Source: 2-12-FULL-60-19 sp041483675 (GTDB lineage: Bacteria > Desulfobacterota > Binatia > UBA9968). From it: a stretch of 64,000 nt of DNA. The notes below the pieces were generated by a model. The model was given only the letters and a program-made list of their open reading frames with translations. It had not been told where the DNA came from and made no database searches. The stretch lies in contig JBGPGE010000001.1 of assembly GCA_041483675.1 (NCBI GenBank), forward strand, positions 68,192-132,191, given 5' to 3'. Below, in pieces: positions 57,009-64,000 of the stretch; position 1 is the first letter of the stretch; every line of letters begins with the position of its first letter. Both the position numbers and the translations under genes were made by a program.

Positions 57009-57046
57009 AAATTAGTAACGCCGCGCCGGCTCGGCGTTACTAATTT
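57009..57046. repeat. 15-bp perfect inverted repeat upstream of the GAF kinase
   Basis: AAATTAGTAACGCCG (57009-57023), an 8-nt loop, and its exact reverse complement (57032-57046). No T-tract follows on either strand, so an operator is as likely as a terminator. It is A/T rich at its ends unlike the surrounding DNA. Confidence 0.8.
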
Positions 57047-57205
57047 AACGCAGTCGCGCGGCGGCGGGCGTATTGGGATCGCTCAGGCGACCTTACCGAA
57101 GAGACTTGAAAAAAAAATAGCAGGCTGGTACAACCCCGTCTTACTTGGATTCGCCGCGTGACGGACGTTGAACTGCCGGCGCGCTTCGATCGCCCCGTGA
57201 AGGAT

Positions 57206-57221
57206 AGGCGCGTTATTTGCA
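57206..57221 (+). promoter_or_regulatory. Candidate sigma-54 promoter of the GAF kinase operon
   Basis: Plus strand AGGCGCGTTATTTGCA: perfect TTGCA -12 box and GG-N10-GC spacing, -24 box 5 of 7. The predicted leader to the chosen ATG (57301) is about 69 nt. Confidence 0.5.
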
Positions 57222-57300
57222 CCTATCTATCGGTCGGCACCATGGCATGAACTGTTCAATCCCGCGCGTCCCCGTAGACTCAGAGGAGGTCCGGCCGACG

Positions 57301-60300
57301 ATGGGCCTGCAAGCAAGCGTGAATGGACTCGAGCAGAAGCCTGAGGCTCGCGTGGAAGAGCGCGAGATCCTCGACGCCATCAGCCGGGCCATCCTGACGC
57401 ACACCGGGCTAAAACCGCTGATCGATCACCTTCTAAGAACGATCCTTCCAGTCGGCCCGTTCGATGCCGGATGGGTTCGGCTGCTCGAGCCGGGATCCGA
57501 TACAACGACACTAGGGTGCGCCATAGGAGATCCCTCCTGGGAGCGCGACACCCCGGAACCCAGAAGCGTGCCGCTGCTGAGGGTTGCGAGAGAGATCATG
57601 AAGAGCGGCCAGCGGGCCAAAGTGATTGACGACATCCAGTCCTTCCCCGGCTTGCGCAGGGCGAAGAACGCGGGACTCCGGGCCGCCGTATTTCTGCCGG
57701 TCAGTGAAGCCGGTGAGGTACTGGGTTGTTTGGTGTTGGGAAGCCGCTCGCCCCTCAAACTCAGCCCCGACCGGGTCCGCCTCCTGGAAACCATCGCGAA
57801 CCACGTCGGGATAGCGGTAAAAAAGGCGCGGCTGTTCGAGGAGACGACGCGAAATCTGCAGCGCCTCCGGGCGCTCCATGAAATCAACCTGGCCGTCACT
57901 TCGACTCTGGACCTCAAGTCCGTGCTTGACACCCTGCTGGAAAAGATCGATCAGGCCCTTCCCTTTCCCATAGTCGCGCTCGTCAGGTTATCCCGTCGAG
58001 AGAACCCGATGGGAGGGCTGCTTACTTGTCGGAACATTGCGGCAGAGCGATGCCCGGAAACCGTGCTCAGCGGGATAAAAGGGCTCAGCGCGGTCACGCT
58101 CGATCAGATGGCGCCTCTGGTGGTTCCCGATGCGCGGAAAGATCCCCGCACCAAGCACCCCTATTTTTTCAGAGAAAACGGCTTGGTTTCTTATCTCGGC
58201 CTGCCGCTCAGCGCCAAGGGAGAAGCCCTGGGAACCATCGGCATCTATACAAAAGGGCAACACGAGTTCGGCCGTGAGGAGATCGAGTTTCTCTCCGCCG
58301 TGGCGAGCCTCGCTGCGACAGCGATTTATAATTCGCGGCTCTATCGCGAGGCCCAAGCCGCCAACGAAAAGGAGGAGGAGGCCAATCGCCAGCTCTCGGA
58401 ACTCCTCAACCAAATCACCGGACTCTATTCCGCCCTCGCGCCGCTCGAGGCCTCGGAAAATCCTCACCGGATGCTCGAGAACGTCATGGACCGGCTGCTG
58501 GCGGCGACCGGCGCAGACGCCGCGTCGGTCCGCTCGTTCGATGAGTCAACCGAAACCTTTGTGTGGATGGCGCATCGAGGCATTCCCCGTGACTACTTGG
58601 CGGCGATCAGCCCGACCGAGCCGGGAGGGAAAGTCAGGGCAACTTACAACACGGGAGAGCCGCTGTTCATCGCCGACATTTCAACGGATCCAAGAGCCAC
58701 AAGGAAGAGGCAGCTTCAATTAGGGCTGCGCTCCGCTGCCTACCTACCGTTGAAGGTCAAGGGCACCGTTAAAGCGGTTTTTTACCTTGCCAGCCGGACT
58801 GCCGGCTTTTTCAGCGAGACAAAAAGACCGCAGCTCACGGCGCTATCGCGGTTGATGGAGATCGTTTTCGAAAACCGGGACCTGTTCGATGAGGCCAAGG
58901 CCGCCAACGTCAAAGAGGAAGCAGTCAACCGGCAGCTCTCGGAACTCCTCCGCCAAATCACCGGACTCTATTCCGCCCTCGCGCCGCTCGAAGCCTCGGA
59001 AAATCCGGACCGGATGCTCGAGAGCATGACGGAGCGGCTGACCGCGGCGGCGGGCGCCGACGGCGTGTCGATCCGAATGTTCGACGACGCGACCCATTCA
59101 TTCGTTTGTGTCGCTCACCGAGGGCTCCCGCCCGACCTGGTAGAGGCAATACGAGCGGCCGGGGAAGACCGAAAGCTGCATGCCACGTACCGAACCGGCG
59201 AAGCGCTCTTTATCGCCGACATCTCGACCGATCCGCGTGTGAGGCAGAAAAAACACCCGAAAGCGGGCTTTCATTCCTCAGCCTATCTCCCCTTCAAGGT
59301 CAAGGGCGTAGTCAAGGGAGTCATCCACTTGGTCAGCCGGACCGTCGGCTTCTTTTCAGAGGAAAAGAGAGAGCACCTCGCCGCGCTATCGCGGCTCGTG
59401 GAGATCGTTTTCGAGAACCGGAAACTCTTCGAGGAGACCGAACGGCGCGCTCGGGAGCTTGCCGCCGTACATGCCGTGACTGCTGCGGTGAGCGGCTCTT
59501 TGGATCTCGAACATATCCTACTGAAAGGCCTCGATGCGGTTCTTGAAGCGACTGGAATGGAGGCGGGCTACGTCCAGTTTCTCAGCGGCGATCGTTCTGA
59601 GCTCGTCATTAAGGCGCACCGCGGGATGTCGCCGTCGTTTATCGCCAACTTCAACGGCCGGCTGCGCCCGGGAGGCAGGACCGAGCAGCTCATGGCGACA
59701 AAGCAGCCGTTGGTGCTCGAGAATATTCCTCCCGACCATAAGGGGAAATTCCGTGGCGAGAAGTTCACTGCCGCCGCCTGGGTGCCGATCACCGCGAAAG
59801 ACAAAGTGATCGGGGTTCTCACCCTCAGCAGCAGAATCAAGCGAACCTTTCCCCATGAACAACTCCCGCTGCTCGCCTCGATCGGGAACGCTCTCAGCGT
59901 GGCGCTGGAGAACGCCCGGCTCTTCGAGGAAACCAAACTCAACCTGGAGCGCATCGGGGCGCTCCACGAAGCCAGCCTGCGCGTGCTCAACTCCCTGGAC
60001 CTTAATGTTGTCGTGGAGAGCATCTTCCAACAGGCCTTCTCCCTGGGCTTCTTCGACATCGGAGTCGTCCGGCTTCTGGATCCGCGAACCAAACTCCTCG
60101 AGCCGGTCGGCATGCGGGGTTACCGGCGTCCTGAAGCTGCGAGGCGTAGAACGATCGATCTCAGCGATCCTGCATCGAGCAACCTGCATCACCAGGTTGT
60201 TTTCAAAAAAGAATCTCTCGCGGTGGAAGAGGTCTCTACCGTCCCGGGGCTTAGAACTTTTAAGCAGGAAGGAGTTCAATCGGCCCTCCTGCTCCCCATT

Positions 60301-63069
60301 TGGGCGGGGCAAGAGGTCGTGGGAGGCCTCCAGCTCGGGAGTCGCACACGGCGGCGGTTTCCGCCGGAGCTGGTGCGCATCCTTGAAGCGCTCACTCACC
60401 AGATGGGCGTCGCCATACAAAAGGCCCAGCTGCACGATGAGACGACTCGAAACCTGGAGCGCGTCCGGGCGCTCCATGGGATCAACCTGGCCGTCACCTC
60501 GACTCTCGACCTCAAGTCCGTGCTCGACACCCTGCTGGAAAAGATCGAGCAGGCCCTTCCCTTTCCGATCGTCGCCGTCATCCGAATGTCTTCCTATCGA
60601 GAGGGCCCGGCGAAAGGGGTGCTTGCCTGTCGGAACATTACGGTGGAGCAATGCCCTAAAACCGTGACCGGCGACGCAAAGGGGCTCGGCGCGATCGCGC
60701 TGGAGCAGGGGGCGCCTGTGGCGGTGCTCGATGCGCTGAAAGATCCCCGCACGCGGTATCGAAGCTTCTTCCGGGACAACGGGCTGGTTTCCTACGTCGG
60801 CCTGCCGCTCATCGCCAAGGGCGAGGCCCTGGGCGTCATCGGCATCTTTACGAAAGAGAAGCACGAGTTCAGCCGCGATGAGATCGAGTTTCTTTCCGCC
60901 GTAGCGAGTCACGGGGCGGCCGCGATTCATAATTCGCAGCTTTATCGCGAAGCCGAAACCGCCAAGAACAAAGAGGCGGCGGTCAACCGGCAACTCTCGG
61001 AACTTCTCAAACAAATCACGGGACTCTATTCCGCCCTTGCGCCGCTCGATGCCTCGGAGAGCCCTCAGCAGATGCTCGATGACATCATCGACCGAGTGTT
61101 AGCCGCGACCGGCGCCGACGCCGCGTCGGTGCGGGTGTTGGATGAGGCGACACAATGCTTTCTTCACCTCGCTCACCGAGGGCTGCCGCAGAATTACCTG
61201 GAGGCAACCAGAACGGGCCATCGCGGCAAGGCCAGGGCTACCTATCAAACAGGAGAGGCGCTCTTTATCGCCGATATCGCGACAGATCCACGCGTGGGCC
61301 AGAAGAAGCAGCTTACGGCCGGCTTTCGCTCCTGCGCTTATCTTCCGTTCAGGTCCAAAGGCGCCGTCAAAGGGGTGCTTCATCTCGCGAGCCGCAGCGT
61401 CGGCTTTTTTAGCGAGGAAAAGCGAGCCCATCTCGCGGCGCTGTCCCGACTCTTGGAAATTGTTTTCGAGAACCGGGAACTGTTCGATGAGGTCATCGCC
61501 GCCAAGGAGTCGCTGGAGGCGGCGAACGAGCGGCACCGGATGCGCGCGATTCAACAGGCGGTCCTCAACCACTTCAGCCACCTCGCCCTATCGTCGAAGA
61601 CCATTCCCTCGCTCCTGGATGAGGCGGTACTGCACATCTCGCAGGTCCTCCGCGTGGACTACTGCGCGGCGCTCGAGCTGCTGCCCGGCGGCGCGGGATT
61701 GGTTCTCCGCGCGGGCGCCGGCTGGAAGAAAGACCTCGTCGGCCGCGCAACGGTGAGCAGCCAGTGGGACTCGGAGGCGGGTTACACGCTGTTGTCGAAT
61801 GAGCCGGTCATCATCTCGGACCTCGACCGAGAGAGCAGGTTCACCCCCTCCCACCTGCTGCGGGAACACGGCGTGGTAAGCGGCGTCGCCGTAACCATCG
61901 AGGGGCAGGAGCGGCCGTTCGGCGTGATCGCCGCCTACACGACCTCGCGCCGCAATTTTACGGACGAAGAGATCCACTTTTTGCTGTCGTTCGCTTATGT
62001 CCTGGCGACGGCGGTCGATCGGGCGCAGGCGGAGGACAAGATCAGAGAATCGCAGCATAAGTACGAGGGCCTGGTCGAGTCGATCGACGGGATCGTCTGG
62101 GAAGCCGACGCGGAAACGCTCCATTGCACGTTCGTCAGCCGACAGGGGGAAAGGATTTTGGGCTATCCTTTAGAACAATGGCTGCAAGAGCCGAACTTCT
62201 GGCTCGCCCACCTTCATCCCGACGATCGTGAATGGGCGCCGCACTACGTGAAGAAAAAGACCAAAGAGATGCGCCCGTACGAGCTGGAGTTTAGGATGAT
62301 CGCCGCTGACGGTAAAGTCGTCTGGCTGCGAGCGCTCGTAGCGGTCATCGCCGATCAGGGGCGGGCGGCGATGCTGCGCGGCATCTGTGTCGATATCACC
62401 GAGCACAAGCGAATGGAGATGGAGGTCTCGGAGATCAGCGAGCGGGAGAGGCAAAAAATCGGCCAGGATTTGCACGACGAGCTGGGCCAGCTCCTGACCG
62501 GCATCGCCTGTATCGGCGCCGGGCTGACACAGCGGCTGGAGGCCAAGGCCGCGCCCGAGGCCGCCACGGCGGGACAGATCACCACCTTGACCAATCAGGC
62601 CATTCACCAGACCCGGGCGTTGGCCAGGGGGCTTTATCCCGTCGAGCTGCAGACCAACGGCCTTGCCTCCGCGCTCAAAGAGCTGGCCGCCGCCGCCGAG
62701 GGGATGTTCGGCATCTCCTGCCGGCTCGAGTGCGACCCACGGTTGTCCGTCCCGGAAGACGACGTGGCGATCCATCTCTACCGCATCGCCCAGGAGGCCA
62801 TCGACAACGCCGTGAGGCACGGTAAGGCGCGCCACGTGAGGATCGGCGTCGAAAATCAAAGCGGCAGAGGCATTTTGTCGGTGGTCGACGACGGCGTCGG
62901 CTTTTCCAAGGCGCCTCCCGGCTACAAAGGAATGGGGCTCCGCATTATGAAAACCCGGGCGGAGCTGATCAAAGGGGGGCTGGAGGTCCGCAAGGGCGAG
63001 TCGGGCGGAACGATAGTGGAATGCTCATTCCGCAGACCGCTGGAAGGAGACCATCCGACTCATGCTTAA
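57301..63069 (+). CDS. Giant nine-GAF, PAS, HisKA_3 sensor histidine kinase
   Basis: 1922 residues from the ATG at 57301 (AGGAGGT 10 nt upstream), soluble. Nine GAF domains begin near residues 38, 202, 385, 567, 732, 897, 1068, 1254 and 1436; a PAS domain spans about 1582-1703 (VWEADAETLHCTFVSRQGERILGYPLEQW); HisKA_3 follows with phospho-acceptor His1725 (GQDLHDELGQLLTG), then HATPase (AQEAIDNAVRHGKA, VVDDGVGF). GAFs 1-2-3 and 6-7-8 are repeats of one block, and GAF3, 4 and 8 are alike, giving the order A-B-C-C-D-A-B-C-E. The kinase type (NarX/DegS-like) pairs with the NarL-type gene that overlaps its end by 8 nt. Ligands are unknown. Confidence 0.93.
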   Translation: MGLQASVNGLEQKPEARVEEREILDAISRAILTHTGLKPLIDHLLRTILPVGPFDAGWVRLLEPGSDTTTLGCAIGDPSWERDTPEPRSVPLLRVAREIMKSGQRAKVIDDIQSFPGLRRAKNAGLRAAVFLPVSEAGEVLGCLVLGSRSPLKLSPDRVRLLETIANHVGIAVKKARLFEETTRNLQRLRALHEINLAVTSTLDLKSVLDTLLEKIDQALPFPIVALVRLSRRENPMGGLLTCRNIAAERCPETVLSGIKGLSAVTLDQMAPLVVPDARKDPRTKHPYFFRENGLVSYLGLPLSAKGEALGTIGIYTKGQHEFGREEIEFLSAVASLAATAIYNSRLYREAQAANEKEEEANRQLSELLNQITGLYSALAPLEASENPHRMLENVMDRLLAATGADAASVRSFDESTETFVWMAHRGIPRDYLAAISPTEPGGKVRATYNTGEPLFIADISTDPRATRKRQLQLGLRSAAYLPLKVKGTVKAVFYLASRTAGFFSETKRPQLTALSRLMEIVFENRDLFDEAKAANVKEEAVNRQLSELLRQITGLYSALAPLEASENPDRMLESMTERLTAAAGADGVSIRMFDDATHSFVCVAHRGLPPDLVEAIRAAGEDRKLHATYRTGEALFIADISTDPRVRQKKHPKAGFHSSAYLPFKVKGVVKGVIHLVSRTVGFFSEEKREHLAALSRLVEIVFENRKLFEETERRARELAAVHAVTAAVSGSLDLEHILLKGLDAVLEATGMEAGYVQFLSGDRSELVIKAHRGMSPSFIANFNGRLRPGGRTEQLMATKQPLVLENIPPDHKGKFRGEKFTAAAWVPITAKDKVIGVLTLSSRIKRTFPHEQLPLLASIGNALSVALENARLFEETKLNLERIGALHEASLRVLNSLDLNVVVESIFQQAFSLGFFDIGVVRLLDPRTKLLEPVGMRGYRRPEAARRRTIDLSDPASSNLHHQVVFKKESLAVEEVSTVPGLRTFKQEGVQSALLLPIWAGQEVVGGLQLGSRTRRRFPPELVRILEALTHQMGVAIQKAQLHDETTRNLERVRALHGINLAVTSTLDLKSVLDTLLEKIEQALPFPIVAVIRMSSYREGPAKGVLACRNITVEQCPKTVTGDAKGLGAIALEQGAPVAVLDALKDPRTRYRSFFRDNGLVSYVGLPLIAKGEALGVIGIFTKEKHEFSRDEIEFLSAVASHGAAAIHNSQLYREAETAKNKEAAVNRQLSELLKQITGLYSALAPLDASESPQQMLDDIIDRVLAATGADAASVRVLDEATQCFLHLAHRGLPQNYLEATRTGHRGKARATYQTGEALFIADIATDPRVGQKKQLTAGFRSCAYLPFRSKGAVKGVLHLASRSVGFFSEEKRAHLAALSRLLEIVFENRELFDEVIAAKESLEAANERHRMRAIQQAVLNHFSHLALSSKTIPSLLDEAVLHISQVLRVDYCAALELLPGGAGLVLRAGAGWKKDLVGRATVSSQWDSEAGYTLLSNEPVIISDLDRESRFTPSHLLREHGVVSGVAVTIEGQERPFGVIAAYTTSRRNFTDEEIHFLLSFAYVLATAVDRAQAEDKIRESQHKYEGLVESIDGIVWEADAETLHCTFVSRQGERILGYPLEQWLQEPNFWLAHLHPDDREWAPHYVKKKTKEMRPYELEFRMIAADGKVVWLRALVAVIADQGRAAMLRGICVDITEHKRMEMEVSEISERERQKIGQDLHDELGQLLTGIACIGAGLTQRLEAKAAPEAATAGQITTLTNQAIHQTRALARGLYPVELQTNGLASALKELAAAAEGMFGISCRLECDPRLSVPEDDVAIHLYRIAQEAIDNAVRHGKARHVRIGVENQSGRGILSVVDDGVGFSKAPPGYKGMGLRIMKTRAELIKGGLEVRKGESGGTIVECSFRRPLEGDHPTHA

Positions 63070-63796
63070 AGCGTCGCCGTCTCCCGCAAGTTCGCGGAAA
63101 AAATCGATCCTCCTGGTGGACGACCACCCGATCGTCATCGAGGGACTCAAGCAGCTTATCGCTCAACACCCCGACCTGACCGTTTGCGGCGAGCTGGCCG
63201 ACGGCAGCGCGGTCGCGCAGGCGATCGAAAAACTCAGGCCCGATCTGGCGATCATCGACATCTCTCTCAAGACGGTCAACGGCCTGGAGGTCATTAAGGC
63301 CGTGAAAGGCCAATATCCCAAGCTCCCCGTCCTGGCCCTCTCGATGCACGACGAGAATCTCTACGCGGAGCGCGCTCTGCGCGCCGGCGCCAGCGGCTAT
63401 GTGATGAAGCAGGAGGCGACAAAAAATCTGCTCACGGCGGTGCGCCAGGTGTTGAGCGGCGGCGTTTACGTGAGCGAGCCGATGACCGCAAAACTTCTGT
63501 CGCGCATCGCCAACATGAAAAACGGCGCCGATGTTTCGCGGCTCGAAGAGCTGAGCGACCGGGAGTTGCAGGTCTTTCACCTGATCGGCCAGGGTTTCAG
63601 CACGCGCCGGATGGCGGAAAGGTTGTGCGTGAGCATCAAGACCGTCGAGTCTCATCGGGAAAATATAAAACGCAAGCTGAAGCTCAAGGACGCGGCCGAG
63701 CTGGTCCAATCGGCGATCTCATGGGCGCAGAGCAACTCGTTGCCGAGAGACACCGATGCGGAGAAGGCCGGCCGAGCCGGCGGAGACAAGAGTTAA
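63062..63796 (+). CDS. NarL/FixJ-type response regulator, partner of the GAF kinase
   Basis: 244 residues. Receiver (ILLVDDHPIVIEGLKQLIAQHPDLTVCGE, Asp in LAIIDISLKTVNGLEV, Lys in GYVMKQEAT) and a C-terminal LuxR-type HTH (LSDRELQVFHLIGQGFSTRRMAERLCVSIKTVESHRENIKRKLKL). The ATG overlaps the kinase stop by 8 nt, so translation is coupled. The target genes are not evident; proximity to flagellar regulators suggests but does not show a motility link. Confidence 0.95.
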   Translation: MLKASPSPASSRKKSILLVDDHPIVIEGLKQLIAQHPDLTVCGELADGSAVAQAIEKLRPDLAIIDISLKTVNGLEVIKAVKGQYPKLPVLALSMHDENLYAERALRAGASGYVMKQEATKNLLTAVRQVLSGGVYVSEPMTAKLLSRIANMKNGADVSRLEELSDRELQVFHLIGQGFSTRRMAERLCVSIKTVESHRENIKRKLKLKDAAELVQSAISWAQSNSLPRDTDAEKAGRAGGDKS

Positions 63797-63957
63797 TCTC
63801 TCCTAGTGTCCCGTCTCACAAGTTCGTAACAGAAGTCCGGACCTCTCTATTCGTCATTCCCCCGAAAAGCCACGCCCCTCGGCCTCGCAGAGAAAGACGC
63901 CGCTGGTTCGACAAGCTCACCACCCTGAGCAACGTCGAAGGGCCGGTCGGAGAGCCT

Positions 63958-64000
63958 GCGCATCCGATACTGCCGGTGGGATTAAGTAGCTACCCATTGC
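63958..64000. repeat. 43-nt intergenic element (copy 2, cut by window edge)
   Basis: Matches 21952-21994 with three base changes, same orientation. The preceding 160 nt (63797-63957) hold only a decayed GTCATTCC fragment near 63853 and a common environmental repeat motif (GGTTCGACAAGCTCACC); no gene is seen. Confidence 0.7.

Larger units (their letters stand above)
56622..57300. other. Intergenic region between the FleQ-like gene and the GAF kinase
   Basis: 679 nt between divergent genes. No supported gene: an open frame at 56889-57161 has no family resemblance and crosses an inverted repeat. It contains a 15-bp perfect inverted repeat (57009-57046) and a sigma-54-like box for the kinase (57206-57221). 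Confidence 0.65.

Noticed and set aside
56889..57161. A 90-codon plus-strand open frame before the GAF kinase.
   Set aside because: No family similarity, no ribosome site, and it spans a 15-bp inverted repeat.

Overview
The window is almost entirely one motility island: 63 kb carrying most of a flagellum, a complete chemotaxis pathway and their regulators, nearly all on the minus strand. GC content is high (roughly 60-65%, estimated by eye). P-ring (FlgI) and L-ring (FlgH) genes show a Gram-negative envelope. FlhF, sigma-54-dependent regulators, CheD, CheZ and stretches of environmental-type palindromic repeats suggest an uncultured deltaproteobacterium-like or related lineage (Desulfobacterota, Binatota, NC10/Rokubacteria type). 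This taxonomic guess is weak because no rRNA or informational gene is present.

Layout, read along the minus strand from high to low coordinates. (1) 52.7-56.6 kb: a FleQ-like sigma-54 activator, then the FleS/FleR-type kinase and regulator. (2) 45.9-52.7 kb: flgB-flgC-fliE-fliF-fliG-fliH-fliI-fliJ. (3) 40.9-45.7 kb: hook operon fliK-flgD-flgE2-flgE1, closed by a strong terminator. (4) 22.0-40.5 kb: chemotaxis operon cheZ-cheY-STAS-membrane CheZ-like-cheY-cheA, four chemoreceptors interleaved with three PstS-like periplasmic binding proteins, two related small secreted proteins and cheW, then cheR-cheD-cheB. (5) 20.4-21.7 kb: fliM-fliN. (6) 7.6-15.9 kb: fliL-fliO-fliP-fliQ-fliR-flhB-flhA-flhF-fliA. 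(7) 1.6-7.5 kb: flgF-flgG-flgA-flgH-flgI and a FlgJ-M23 fusion. (8) 0-1.6 kb: flgM-flgN-flgK, with flgK cut by the window edge. Plus-strand exceptions are motA-motB, an ORF6N-domain gene, and a giant nine-GAF histidine kinase with its NarL-type regulator at 57.3-63.8 kb.

The promoters I can read form a standard flagellar hierarchy. Sigma-54 boxes (GG-N10-GC) precede fleS, fliK, fliL, fliM and flgF, and a variant precedes the GAF kinase. Sigma-28 boxes (TAAA-N15-GCCGAT type) precede flgM, motA, the HDOD-REC gene and cheZ. The early and middle structural genes are thus sigma-54 driven, and flgMNK, the stator and chemotaxis are FliA driven.

The most unusual signals are: (a) three periplasmic binding proteins and two small secreted paralogues built into a chemoreceptor array with no transporter genes; (b) about 18 locus-specific, degenerate tandem repeats of period 7 to 10 filling intergenic spaces and entering genes, including the signal-peptide codons of flgI and flgH; (c) a membrane-anchored second CheZ-like protein; (d) a FlgJ whose hydrolase is an M23 peptidase; (e) three sigma-54 promoters placed so that the predicted 5' leader is exactly 6 nt; and (f) inverted copies of a three-hairpin intergenic element.
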